Shown in pieces: positions 11,474 to 23,518 of a DNA stretch of 64,000 nt. Both the position numbers and the translations under genes were made by a program. The DNA comes from Zychaea mexicana (lineage: Eukaryota > Mucoromycota > Mucoromycetes > Mucorales > Lichtheimiaceae), in assembly GCF_025766255.1 (NCBI RefSeq), contig NW_026516690.1, positions 124,001-188,000 of the forward strand, written 5' to 3'. The first letter of the stretch is position 1. Each line of letters begins with the position of its first letter. The notes under the pieces were generated by a model. It was not told the DNA's origin, did no database searches, and worked only from the letters and a program-made list of their open reading frames with translations.

Positions 11474-12058
11474 AATTCACAAAGAAAGATCCCTCGCGTA
11501 CTGATCGACCTTGTGATGTACTTTTGTACTTTGTTTGTGAATGTACTGTTTGAGATTTAGGATCTCTTTCAAGTGCATAAAAAGCGGTGGCAACTCTTTG
11601 ACACCGTGCTCTCTACGCACGGACCCTGCTGTTGTTCTTGAAAGAAAGAAACGAGGCTGCGTCTGTAATTTTCGTTTCTGTGATGCAAGATCCGTTTGAC
11701 ACAAATGGCCATCAACGGCAACAATTGAGACACGCTTGACTTCAAGTCAAGCTTCACCGACTGCTGCGGATTCGCGTTGTCGAAGCTTGGTTTGAAAAGG
11801 CTTATACGACGTTTTATAACGCGCTGGTATTGCAAGTATGATGCCTTTTTCCCCGCTATTCTCCGGTTTCAAAAAGTACCGCTTTCCTCTTGACCATTCG
11901 TTTTTCTTAGACGGATTCCACCTAGTCATTGGCGTTTGAGCTTGCGTTACTTCTCCCTCGCGCTTACAGGCGCAGAATGACCCTTTTGTCATTTTAGTTA
12001 TCATCCTCGCATTATCTCTGTCGCGTAACCTCCATGAATAATTTATGTGGCACATCAT
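11474..12058 (-). pseudogene. Possible decayed minus-strand gene, family not recognised
   Basis: Three overlapping minus-strand frames each read protein-like for part of the stretch. One starts at 12058 and is rich in Lys/Arg/Trp (TRWNPSKKNEWSRGKRYF). The next covers about 11835-11569 (ending HHRNENYRRSLVSFFQEQQQ). The last ends at 11477 (HLKEILNLKQYIHKQ and following). The natural reading moves from frame to frame, as in a frameshifted pseudogene. Splicing could explain some of the switches but I found no convincing donor/acceptor pairs. Function unknown. Confidence 0.25.
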
Positions 12059-12903
12059 GCTATACAGATATACACATATACAATGCAGATTGCTAATTTC
12101 ATCAGTGAACCGCCTATGGCAATGACGGTATGATAAAGTTATGACTATTAGTCAGCTTACTTTTGTTGGTAAGAGTTGGCGTGGCACGAGATATTAAAGA
12201 ATGTATGAGTAAACGATGCAATAATATTATTATACGCGTGGTGGATGGGCAATGTCCTTTATATTGCGTCATGTAGCGAGTGCCAAAGAATATTGCGGCA
12301 GAGGTAGCAGCATTAACAACGTCCTTCGTTCGGCAGAAACAAACGGTGGACCGATTCTCTTGGCTGTGCAATTAGTCAAATGAAAGCTGACGGTCAAGTC
12401 ACGCCTCTTCATTGGTTATATGGATCCTTTATTGTGAATTCTTCTTTCTTGTTCTTGATATTTTACATCTGGACGGAAGCTTTTTATTCTAATTACATTC
12501 AGGAGTTCAGACACTATGTAAAGATCTCTTTAATCTTTCTTGAGTTTATATCATAGGTTGATATAAATCAATATATACGTTGTTTAGAAACACATGACTA
12601 ACAGTAGAATTACGACGTTTACTTCTGTACACACCGTACAGCATTTTTTCTAAAGAAAAGCTTTAGCCAAAAGGCAACTGTCGATTGAAAGCTATGTGAA
12701 TATGTGATAGTAGTCAAACATTCCCTGGTCTTGTATAAAGACTAGTTGCCTATAAATCAATGAAGAAGTGGGCGTGGCACACAATCTATCATGTAACTGC
12801 CGTCTCGTGGACACAGGAAAAATGAGATTCGCGAGGATCGGGTAGAAATTAGTGAAGAGAAGCTTATAATCCCACATGCTAAGTTCAGTATAATTGATGA
12901 GTC

Positions 12904-13620
12904 AGTGGCAGCAGCTGGGTGATTCTTCGAAAATCGTTTTGCAAGTGGGATTTAATATCTGGGGACTGATTTCGAGGTACCGGACAATACAAGTGTGCAT
13001 GACCTCATTTCCTTACTATGCTTCTCTTTCCGAAGGGGCAGACCTTTTAGTGTGTATGCACCAAAAGTTCTGGTGGGAACTGCTTTGTGCGTTTGTGTAA
13101 AGATAACTATTTCGTCGCAATTATACGTCAGAAAGAATTTGGACTAGAAAGCTTTTCTTAACAATGAAAATAAACAGACTGGTATGATAGTAGAAAGAGG
13201 GATATATTCCTTAAAGCTCTGTGTAAGACATGTCGTTTTAATATATCTCAAAACCAGGAGCTGCAGATGATGTAACATGCGACGAACCTTTATCCATGCG
13301 TCTAAAAGCGTTCCCTGTACGTGTGCAACATAAGGGGACATGCGCGTGTGCTCCGGTTCTTGAATGATACAACGAACAATACAGCCGCCTTATGTGGTAT
13401 TACCAGCGACGAGGTCAATAATATTTACAACTTGGATCGTTACCTGACGTTCCATTTATTACATGATTGATGATTGTCGCTGTTTCACTTAATAATAAGC
13501 GATCAATAGCAAGGACATTCATCAGGAAAGCACCAGCACCAGTGACATTATGATCATCAACAGCAGATGCACAGCAGCAATATAGAGCTAGTACATATGC
13601 AGCCCGTAAATATGCCACTG
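12904..13620 (+). pseudogene. Decayed copy of the adenylate kinase gene (exon 3 to Q-rich tail)
   Basis: The stretch aligns by eye with 1961-2690 in order and orientation. About 12907-12990 matches exon 3 (AACGATTTTACAAGC against AATCGTTTTGCAAGT; TCTCGAGGTGCCGGA against TTTCGAGGTACCGGA). About 13040-13230 matches intron 3 (GTGTATGCACTAAGG against GTGTATGCACCAAAA, and GTGGGAACTGCT against GTGGGAACTGCT). About 13240-13620 matches exon 4 into the Gln/His-rich tail (ACCAGCGATGAA against ACCAGCGACGAG). Many substitutions and indels destroy the frame. Because intron 3 is still present, this arose by DNA duplication and not by reverse transcription. Confidence 0.8.
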
Positions 13621-14176
13621 CCTCGCATGCGCACATTGAAACAAGTGACATTATACACCTAATATTATATGTTGCACCAGTTTGAAGTGCTCCACCAATT
13701 TTTTTCTTCATATATTTCTAAAGTAGGTACTTTTTTTAATAGATGTGTTCTCACAGACGCATTATACTACGTTCCATTAGTAGCATCTCTCAAAGGTAAA
13801 GACAGTAACTGTAAATATATCGCTTGGCAACCAAATAAAGCAATGCAGAAAATGATTGGAAATCACATATCCGTTGCTGTCTGTCGCATGTCGTTGGTCC
13901 ATCCACCCCACACTTTATCATGGTCGGAGTCAATGTAATTGCACAACGCACCTGTGGAAGCAAACAGTAGCAACTAAGTTCGGCAACTTTTCCTTACGCG
14001 AGAGCAGGCTTACGAATATTTATAAAAGAGGATGTTTGTTTTCGATCCGTTTTGAAAACCTGACTTCTTTCCCTTCTTCACCACTCTGCGCACCACACCC
14101 AGCAGCTCGCACGCCGCCTTTGTTTCTTATTCAAAGTTAGCAGCAACACGCACCCGATAGGAAAAAGAAGAAGACC
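13621..14176. other. Intergenic, upstream of the lipid phosphatase gene
   Basis: No gene recognised. The last 130 bp are pyrimidine- and CACC-rich and presumably hold the promoter and 5' leader of the downstream gene. Confidence 0.4.
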
Positions 14177-15854
14177 ATGTTTGGCATCAAGTGGAAAGAC
14201 CGACGGACGCAACGGCTGTTTTATTCCTATGGCAAGGACTGGCTTCTTGTCGTTATAATGACCGTTGTGTTCTTTGGAATTGACCTCATTCCTCCATTCC
14301 ACCGTGAATTCTCACTGCGAGACGAATCACTCATGCATTCTTATACTGTCCACGAATCGGTTCCTGCTTGGACCCTCGCGGTATGTAATACAACGACGAA
14401 ACAGCCCTTTTTCTTGTATTTCCCTAACTTACTTATTTTGGCCTAACAATGTCCTACTTCTTCCTCTACGCTCTTCGCTTTCTTTATGTTTGTTTAGTTG
14501 ATCTGTCTCATTGGACCAATCGTGTTCATTGGTCTCGTTGCGTTTTGTTTACAAGGAGGCATCCATGATTTCCATAGTGGCGTACTTGGTATGTAAACTC
14601 TCCTTTTCTTTTCGAGAAGCTCAGCCCAGATGAATTAGTGAAATCGCTGATCCTTTACTTTCGCTTCCCCCAAATCCGCACCCTTTTCCCCCGATTCTTA
14701 GGACTTTGTCTCGCGTTATCCATGACCATCATGTTGACTGATATTATCAAGGTAAACTAGCTGAGGATCGTTAGAAAGATGGGGCTTGGCATGTTACTAG
14801 ATGTCACGCGCCCTCGCATCTCTCAAATCACAAACTTGACTACTCTCCTTTATTGATGCCCCCTCCTCCCAGACAATACATACACATGCTTTTTAATATC
14901 TCGCTTAGGCTCATCATTGTCGTGCACTGTACTACTAAATAGATCACCAGCGGACGGCCTCGGCCCGATTTTATATCCCGATGCCAGCCTAGCTCAGACG
15001 CCGTCGATCCGCCCATGGGCTTGTCGAATTACACCGTTTGTACAACCCCAATTGATTCATATGTTATGAAGGATGGTTACAAGAGTTTTCCAAGTGGTCA
15101 TTCCTCATGTGAGTTTGACTTTCCCGTAATCATCAGCATATAAAGGGGAAAGAGAGCGTGGGAGCGGACTGTATGACATAGTAGGTAACTAATCACTTTA
15201 CTGGAAATCAGTCTCTTTTGCTGGACTCGGATATCTTGCATTCTACATTGGCGGCAAAATGCACATGTTTGATGAACGTGGGGTAAGGTTCCTATATGCT
15301 ACTAGATACCTAGTCTGAGATGCAACGTAGTAATACTTATAGCTGCTTTGCTGTTGATAGCACACCTACAAGTGCTTTTTGTTTGCATTTCCGGGATTGG
15401 GTGCCCTGTTAGTCGCAATATCACGTACACGAGATTATCGACATCATTGGCAAGACGTTTTTATTGGCGCATTACTTGGTAAAGTTATTTGCCGTGGGGA
15501 TGTATTAGCAGCTGTGCTTATGAAAGAATTTACTTGATGTTATTGTTATTAGGTGCCAGTATTGCATATTTTGCTTACCGTCAGTACTATCCATCATTAA
15601 TCCACGTACAATGTGATACACCCTTTGCTATGCGGAGCCTCGGGTCAGTAGATTCACCGGAATACCAAGGTGCTTCTGGAAGCAGCCCGTATGATGATGA
15701 AAGAAGTATTGGCAGTAACAATTCCTGGGGTGTGACAACCCATGAACCATATACTGATGGTTACACTCAACAGCAACAGCAACAACTGCAGCAACGGAGC
15801 AAGCCGTCAAGCCCTCAACAAAACGGAGGGGTTCACACAGTGGATAGATATTGA
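14177..15854 (+). CDS. PAP2-family lipid phosphate phosphatase (DPP1/LPP-like)
   Basis: Seven exons: 14177-14380, 14498-14588, 14702-14751, 14943-15108, 15212-15282, 15361-15478 and 15553-15854. All phases close, giving 333 residues. The family removes phosphate from diacylglycerol pyrophosphate, phosphatidate and related lipids in the membrane. All three catalytic motifs are present and ordered: KITSGRPRP (joined across exons 3 and 4, about residue 114), PSGHSS (about 165) and SRTRDYRHHWQD (about 218, with the nucleophilic His). Hydrophobic stretches near residues 22-37, 68-88, 98-113, 172-190, 206-217 and 234-242 fit the usual six-helix layout. The C-terminal 70 residues are cytosolic-looking, with a Gln run and Ser/Pro-rich sequence. 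It converges on the Hop2 gene. Confidence 0.92.
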
Positions 15855-16196
15855 GCAATAAGATAACCAGCTATTCTAAATCCAAGTTCCATATCAACTC
15901 GCACATCCCTTGTTTAGTTTGTATAATAATAGACAGCCCTTGCTTATCTCTTGTTTTGTCGTCGCCGCTAAATATCGCTATTATATGCACAGACATTAGA
16001 CAGCCCCAGAAGTGCACACGGTGTGATGAATGTCGCTTTACATACTGCTTTTCTTTTTCCTTTTGTAGCTAAAGGATGGTGCTGACTGAATGCTATGTAC
16101 AGATTACTTGGTTGCGGGTAGTAGGAAAAAACGAAGATAATGGAAGGGTACTGCTTTAAAACGATATTTTCACTCGTCCATAACTGTAACTTGTTA

Positions 16197-17374
16197 TTAT
16201 TGAAGAGGATCTTGCTCATATGGAATAGGATCATCTTCAATGCCAAGCTCTTCCTAAACACACAAAAAAGTTGATCAGCAAACAGAAAAAAAGTTTGCTT
16301 TACTCCTCTCCTTAAAACACTCGCATATCACACTGATATTCCCATTTTCCGGTTACCTTAAAGTCGTTCGGTTTTCCAGGCATGTTTTCAGTTATTGCAT
16401 TGAAAATTTCTCGGAACTAGAAGAATAGGTTGTGATTTAGTGATTGTGCATCGGGTTCTTTTAAGAAGACAACCGGGACATTCATCTCTCTTTGCACTCC
16501 CCTCACTTACAATCTTGCGCCTTATTCGCCATTCTTTGCGCATCTTGTCATATTCTGCATCAATTTTTCTTTTCTCTTCATCTGTTATTAGCGTAGTACC
16601 CGACTTTAAGCTATCAATGCGTGCCTGAGTTTTATCATTCTGCATAAACATGGAAAAGCATAAGTTTTGACGTTTTTTTCATTATCCAGATTCTTTTTCG
16701 CAGTATAGCTTACGCTTTCAATCAATTCGGTCGTGAGGGTCTTTGCCTTATCTGTGGTTGGTGCTGCTTTGAGATCTTTCAAATTCTTTTGCAACTTCAC
16801 ATTATCGCCCTGGACCGATTCCATCTCACGTGACAATGCTTCGATTTGCTTATTGATGTTCTCAGCTTCTTCTGGAGATGGAATATCTTCCTTGCTCTAC
16901 ATGTGTATTACCAAAATGCTGGTAAATTAAATGCGCAGCATTATATGAGAATTGCATGAATTTTACGTTTTTACCTGCTTTATCGAATAGATATTCGTTT
17001 TGCCGTACGTCTTTTGGGAAACGACCTCTTGATCAGTCAATCGTTCAAGTGCCTTGACAATGTTACTTTTTTGGTATTTTCCATGTAAATTGTTAAAGAC
17101 GTCAGCTACAAAAAAAGGTAATGGTTATAAGATCCTTGTGTGTTCTTATTTTTTACGCGCACTGCAACAGGTACTACTACACACAGAGAGAAGCAGAATC
17201 GTTTCATACTTGCGCTGTATGGTCGATTGACTTTTCGCAAATAGTCTAGGACGGCATTGTCCTCTGTTTTTTTTACAGAAGCATATACGTGTGTAAGTAA
17301 ATCCATTTGTACTTCAGAGGATTTACAGCCTTGTCTAGTCTACCTTCAGTGCTTGACGCCTTCTTTTTGACCAT
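16197..17374 (-). CDS. Hop2 homolog (TBPIP/PSMC3IP), meiotic recombination factor
   Basis: Seven exons on the minus strand: 17374-17344, 17263-17210, 17105-16975, 16896-16714, 16639-16511, 16416-16357 and 16253-16197; 214 residues with all phases closing. Hop2 with Mnd1 helps Dmc1/Rad51 pair homologous chromosomes. The N-terminus is the winged-helix domain typical of the family (VLDYLRKVNRPYSATDVF, then KSNIVKALERLTDQ). A coiled coil follows (EEAENINKQIEALSREMESV, about residues 78-170). The C-terminus has FREIFNAITENMP and a short acidic tail. Length agrees with known Hop2 proteins. The presence of a meiosis-specific factor implies the organism keeps a sexual programme; that is inference. 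Confidence 0.88.
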
Positions 17375-17508
17375 ATGAAAAAGAACAGACAAAGAGTTAA
17401 CTCCGCGGACACGACCGCTTGTTATTCTCTTTTACTTCCTCTTTACTTTTTATTTTTCCTTTTCTTGCTCTTTTTAAATTTTCAAGCAACAAAATAATTA
17501 AGCTGTCG

Positions 17509-20051
17509 ATGAACTCGCCTATAAAGGCGTCAATCACCTGTAAAAGTGCAGCACTCGCCATTTCCCTCGCGACGGTAGCAGGCGCATTTTACTTGTATAA
17601 AGATCCACGCCATTCCCGACGACGATTCTTAACACGACTCTGGTTTCTAGTATGCAAACGCGATCTAGCAGAAGCCAAATTAGAACGACAATTAATATCT
17701 GAACGCAAGTAGTAGTACATTTTCTTTCATTTACTGCTCTTTGCGCTATGCTTAAGACTCTGCTGCTGTTGTTGTTGCTCTCTCTTTTGGTTGTATTGTG
17801 TTTTATCTAGTACGTATATGGTTGCATATACTAACTTGTTCTCTTCTATTTTAATTTTCATATGCATCTGCATACACTTCTTGTGATATAAACCAAAACA
17901 GCGGAACCGGATATAATTGCAAATCATACACAATATGTAGAAATCAACGGCCACAAGCTTCGCATTGTTCATATCATTCATGAACTAGGAAGCCGAGTAC
18001 CGTTATTAGTATTTATTCATGGACTAGGCGGCCAGGTAAATAAAGAATCAGAGCTAAAAAAAGAAAAAGTCTTGATATTACGAATGAGATTGTTACAACA
18101 GTAGACAGAAAAGAGACTGGGAGAGCTGCTTAGGGGAATTTTCTGTGCTGGTTGATTCTCATTGTTTTCGTTATCATGCAGGTGTCTCAATGGCAAAGCC
18201 AGATCGAATACTTTTCACAGACCGCACACGTGCTCGCCATCGACTTGCTTGGGTGTGGCAAAAGCGAATTAAGTTATGAGTGAAGTATCACCAAGTCACT
18301 TCTTAGTTACAATTGTAATGCAGTATATCATGATTGGCTACTAACACCGAACTTGTTTAATTATACATGACAACAACAGCTGGGATTCCTATACAACGGT
18401 TAGTCTATCCAACGACGTGATAAGTCTTCTGACGGAACGGTACCAATATTCCTCTACAGTCATCATTGCACATGCTTATGGATGCTCGATTGCAACCAAT
18501 GTGGCAGCTTCACCGGCAGTCCAACCGAGCCTTCGCGGTCTCGTGCTGATCTCACCCAAGGCACGTATTGAGGAACAGCAAGTTAAAAGCAAACGAACCC
18601 TTCGATGGATCCCAGACTGGATGTTTGAATGGGCAAGAACGGCGGATCGAAAAGGGGGACTTCACAGTAAAAGTGTTGAACGGTTTTTGGGGTACGATGT
18701 AGAGGATCGACTCCGGCGAGAGTAAGTTCACAACCATTATTTACGTGCTAATGAAACGATGTTAAACTGAAGAACTCACGTTTTTGTTTGCTTTTCCCTT
18801 CTAGTCAGCTCCGATGGAGTCTATTAAATCGTCCTTCAGCTTATAAACGATTCGTTTACGGTGCTAGTTTCCCTTCACGCCAAAAATATGATGCTATCAG
18901 AGCCGGAGTATTATTAGTTAGTGGTAGCGAGGTAGTTGGATTTATTTTCTGTACAGTAAAACGGAAACGCTTTAATGTATTGACAGGCCTTTCCTTTTCC
19001 ATGCTCATGCTTGCTTTAGGATAAAGTGACGCCGCCAAACGATGTGAACGTGATACGCAATTTTCTTCTGGGGCTGGACCCGCAAGAGACAAATTGGGAT
19101 AGCATCCCTCATGCGGATAGCATACGTGTACCTGAGCCCTACATAATACCCGACGTGGGTCATATGCCTATGGTCGTTCATCCAGAACTCGTCAATCCAG
19201 TCATCTCAGACTTTTTGATCAAAAACTGTGGCCTCCATACCCTTAGCGGTGCCTGGCAAGCTCAGCATCGGACCAAAGGAGAAAACAAATGGGATCTGAA
19301 AAACTATGAAAAGGTAACACTTGCATTGGTATCACTATTTTCTTTTATGTGGATAAGCCAATAGTATAGCAAACGATGGTTATAATGTATTATCCTTGAA
19401 TGATAGTGGATGCGCACAAGTCCTATCACAGATGGACCGATTGGACCTTCACTATTTCGAGCCATGAAAGTGATGCGACAGACGGATACGAATCATTGCC
19501 CCTCTGGATTCTTGGCGAAATACCCTGAAATTGGCTTTATCATTGACATCTCGAATGACACGCCGCCTTATCGGTCCAGTGATTTCGAAGGTTCAAGAGT
19601 TGAATACATCAAATTACGGACAGTATCCAAAATCCCGCCAGAAAAAGATGATGTTGCCAGGTTTATCGAGATCGCTGCCCAATGTTGGGAAAAACGACCG
19701 GATGCTCAGATTGCAGTTCATTGTCATTATGGGTAAACAAAGAAAAACATACCCTGTTGTGTTGTACCTATTTTCGCCTAATGCAAGTCAACCTTCTAGA
19801 TTCAATCGTACGGGCTTTTTCATATGCTGCTATATGATCGAGCGGTTAAGTGTTTCTGTACCTGACGCCCTTCGATATTTCGCTGATGCTCGGCCACCAG
19901 GGATTAGGTACTAATTCATGCGGAAAATTATGCGCTTGCAAGAGCGTATAAGGAGTGATAAGTAATCTAAACGAAAAATGCTTCATATAGGCACGCACAT
20001 TTTGTAGATGAACTGTATCTTCGTTACGTTTTAGCACATCAACGATCATAA
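17509..20051 (+). CDS. Alpha/beta-hydrolase fold fused to a capping-enzyme-like cysteine phosphatase
   Basis: Exons: 17509-17708, 17902-18035, 18182-18279, 18380-18721, 18805-18931, 19020-19313, 19407-19732, 19800-19907 and 19991-20051. Phases close from exon 2 to the end; exon 1 (N-terminal membrane helix near residues 13-26, then a basic stretch) does not join exon 2 in frame by one base, so that junction is uncertain. The first half is an alpha/beta-hydrolase: LVFIHGLGGQ oxyanion loop, LLVSGSEDKVTPP acid loop, PDVGHMPMVVHPE His loop. The nucleophile elbow reads IIAHAYGCSIA, with Ala where Ser is expected. The second half (exons 7-9) is a cysteine phosphatase with VHCHYGFNRTGF, matching the C-x5-R loop of RNA 5'-triphosphatase/dual-specificity enzymes, followed by ADARPPGIRH. 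Exon 7 carries both the linker and most of the phosphatase domain, and exon 6 joins it in phase, so it is one gene. Confidence 0.8.
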
Positions 20052-20925
20052 ACGCCAAGAAAAAAGAAGCAGAGAAGCCCCCATTCTCATTTAAAATCCA
20101 CCAAGCAATATGAAAAACGACAACCATTACAACCACAATAAGTACAAATCAACATCAACAACAGCAACCGTGTGTATATTGAACATTTCTGAGCAACAGC
20201 CCTTCATTTTTTTCTATAGTAGCATAATAATTAGCACCCTTTTTCTTTTTACTTTTGTGATTAATAAGTTTTTTTTCGTAACATTGACAAAAAGAATATT
20301 CTTTCGTCTTATACTACAGAAAAGTTAGTATAATAACTACGGCTTACCACATGTGATACAGAACTGACAACAGAATAGGAGGAGGTATAACGAAACATGG
20401 ATATGCATACGAGATAATAACCATGCCATGTTGGCAAAATACAGGTGCTTTATTACTCGAATCAACGTCTACTCGGTTCCACTTTTACAGTGCCCAAGCG
20501 ATAACGTGATCGCCTCGATGTTATCAATTTATCAAATAGTTGAGTGATAGTCCTATAAAGTAACAGCTGAAAGACCGGTTTGGTCAGGCAAAATGCAATT
20601 CACATATCACATTATCAAGTTATTACATAGGTGCTGTACAACTTATGCTGTTTTTGATACCGTAACACAATGCGCAGAATAAACCATTTGGACATTCTTA
20701 CAAACAGAACCGTCGAACGTTAAAGGCCGTGAATGCTACATATAACTATCCTGATACGATATGCAAAATTGAAAGGAAGTTACATGGGACACATATCATA
20801 CTTATAACTTTCATTGTTATTATTAGAATCAAGAAAGTCAAAAAAAATTAAATGTACAGTAAGCTGGTCTAGGTACATGATAAATTATCTATAGTCATGA
20901 TAGGGTTTTGTCGCTTTCTGACTCT
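20052..20925. other. Intergenic between two converging genes
   Basis: AT-rich; presumably the 3' ends of both flanking transcripts. No further gene or repeat recognised. Confidence 0.4.
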
Positions 20926-22626
20926 TTAAAAAAGTAGGATACGGGCCTTAAGAGCTTGGTTAATTGCGTCCACAAGGGCATTGACGGCATTGAGAAGATT
21001 GATAGCAGTGAAATCGTTTGTAAGAATATCGGGATCATCATTGTAGATAGTCTCAATAAAGACAAGACTTTTCTTCAACACAAGACCAAGAAGCTGGTGA
21101 TCCTCTTGATATTTCGCAACAATCTTGTCCAGGGCACTGAAAACGAGCTTGACAAGGTCGGGTCCTAGAAGAGCACGATTCTGTTGGCCAAAGGCAGCCA
21201 AGATGTCAGCATTGGTCTCAATGAACTTTTGAAGAACGTGAGCGAGGGCTTCACCAAGTGGCCCGGCGTTGCGAGTTAGAGCATGGGTAATTTTTTCCAT
21301 TTCGGCTTGGTCGTTCAAGAGCAAGTACAGGCCATCGTTGATACCGTGGAGGCCGATCTTTTGGACGTTGTTAACATGGTTGTCAAGAGCATATTGAATA
21401 TCGGAAGCATGGGAAAGGACATGGCCCATAAGGTATGTGGCCCGGGCATTCTGTTTAATTTGTTCAAAGAAAGCGGAAGCAGCTTGTTCGGCGGTTGCTG
21501 GAGGAAGATCTGGATTGCTCACTGGAGGAAGGTCGACAGGAGGTTTCTCGATAGGAGGGTCAGCGATAGGAAGGTCGTCGACGGGAAGGCTGTGTTGAAC
21601 GACATCGACAATGTCGCTCACAGGGTCATCAGGCACAAAGGCACCAATGACATTTTCAGTGATACGGATGAGGAAGTAAGTGAGCCCCTCAGCCTCCAAG
21701 ACGGCGTTACTTTCAACCTCTTCAAAGGCACCGACGACACCAAAGTACTCGAGTGGGTGTTGCTCAATATACTCTCGAACGGCGAGACGGATCTGGTCAC
21801 GGAACGAGGTGAGCAAGTTTTCGATCTCATCCCTGGACAATACTTGACCATCCACCATATCGGCCTTTTGTTGCAAGTTAACCGTGCGAGCCATGACAAG
21901 GCTTTCGAGTTCACGGATGATGCGTTCGACAGGGCTGTTTCCAGTACCAAAGTTCTTAAACAAGGATTCAAACAAGGTACGCATACGCTTGGCAAAATGC
22001 ATCACATCATCGTGTTCTGCGCTGTTGATCATAGAATCGATAGCTTTTTGGATCTGGCCAACGGACTCGCGCTGTCTCAAGGAGGTCAGCAAGCTGGCGT
22101 CAATTTCGGCCGGGCCGTCAATGTTGCCGTTGACGGTGCCTTGGAAACCATGGACCGTGTCGGTGACTGCCTGGCTACCGTAGTTAGCCTGATTGTTGAT
22201 CACGCTATTGACGCTGTCGGCCTTCATAGAGTGCGAGTCCTCCTTGCCCAATTCGCTAGCTGGACCACCGCTGATGAACATTTGCTCAATGATCGAGTTG
22301 ATGGACACTGGTGTGTCGATATGGCGCTGTGCTGCATCTGCGCTAAGGACACCGTCAATCGTCTGTGCAATGTTACGGACAAGTCCAGCGATGCTGTTCT
22401 CGAATGAAAGGGCACTGTTAACTGCACCAACGTCCAACGGATCTACATTATTGACTGTTTTCTGCATAGCAGCAGTAAATTAATCAATTAGAGGATTGCT
22501 TTTTCTTCTCCATCTAATCTTTTTCGCTTGACTAAAATTATGGTTTACCTCTTCCTGTTCAACTGAGAATGGGGCGGCTAGAGCCAATGGCACGATGGCC
22601 AAACCAGCAAGTTGTATAAACTTCAT
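20926..22626 (-). CDS. Secreted protein of unknown function (537 aa)
   Basis: Exon 1 is 22626-22549 and exon 2 is 22461-20926, with an 87-bp intron in phase. Exon 1 encodes a classic signal peptide (MKFIQLAGLAIVPLALAAP) plus a few residues, and the intron falls just after it. The mature protein has two helical halves separated by a Pro-rich linker of PP-x3 type at about residues 318-345 (DLPIADPPIEKPPVDLPP). I see no cysteine framework, membrane anchor or catalytic signature. The C-terminal half (HVLSHASDIQYALDNHV and following) is amphipathic and may bind another protein or lipid; that is a guess. The long clean frame and low-variance codon use suggest a well-expressed gene. A TATA-like TTATTTATACC lies about 65 bp upstream of the ATG. 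Confidence 0.8.
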
Positions 22627-23405
22627 GGTAGGGGTTGATGTGGTTGTTGCCACAAAGTAACTTTAGCAAAGCATTTCCATGTACAATTGTTATTTATACC
22701 AAGATGGCTCATGCTTAAATGTGGCGGAGAAGACACTTACACATATTAAAGATGAAGGGAGGAGAATGTTAGTATGTATTAGAAAAGATCAAGAATGAAG
22801 AGGAGAAATAACGAACATGTTGTATCGGGAATATGCAATGCTGAAGCATTCCTCTGATGTAAAAAATTTGTTTTTAACGGAGCCTATGTACTAACATGAC
22901 ATTTATCTCAACGTGGATTGTGGCACGCGTATGTATGATCTTTTTCTTCTTGTTTTAGATCCTTGAATGCGGGATACTTTAAGTTTATCGTCATTGAGAA
23001 CCAGGTGTGCAATTTCATGCAGCTTTAAATGTCATTTACTACCGATATGGTATAACAATACGCCACTTTGCAAGACCCCGCTGAAAATGACGCTTTAAGC
23101 AGAATGACCCACCATTCACTGTACTCCCAAAATAATGGCTCAATTTTTAATCTGGCCGTAATCTAGCACGGTGGCAATAGTCAGTCTTTATGGAAACGTT
23201 CGCCAGGATTAATGATGGTACGGACATAAGTAATGTTGTCTCAGTAGCCGGCTACTACTGTAAGCTACGAGTGAGAATGTAACAAGTGTTTATGCACCGT
23301 TGTGCTACACTTTTTCCTATGTCCAGATACTATGTACATGTTTACCATGATAAAGACGTTGCTGGTTTCAAACATCTTCATGGTGGATTACGCATATTAT
23401 TTTTC
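22627..23405. other. Intergenic
   Basis: Upstream region of the secreted-protein gene, then unassigned sequence up to the transposon target site. No gene recognised. Confidence 0.4.
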
Positions 23406-23518
23406 TTAGAGCAAGTTCAGCGGACTCAGCAATAGCGGACTTAAAAATTGTGTGATTGTCTTTTCACGTTCCTGTGTATTTGTTTGTTTCCTTTCTCTCT
23501 CCCATCTTAAAATTAAAT

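Noticed and set aside
12114..12371. Possible tRNA or small RNA in the 12.1-12.4 kb gap
   Set aside because: No acceptor stem or T-loop (GGTTCRA) arrangement could be found on either strand.
21283..22407. Long + strand frame of 374 codons opposite the secreted-protein gene
   Set aside because: It is the antisense shadow of the minus-strand gene, which has a signal peptide, an intron with good splice sites and natural composition. The + frame has none of these.
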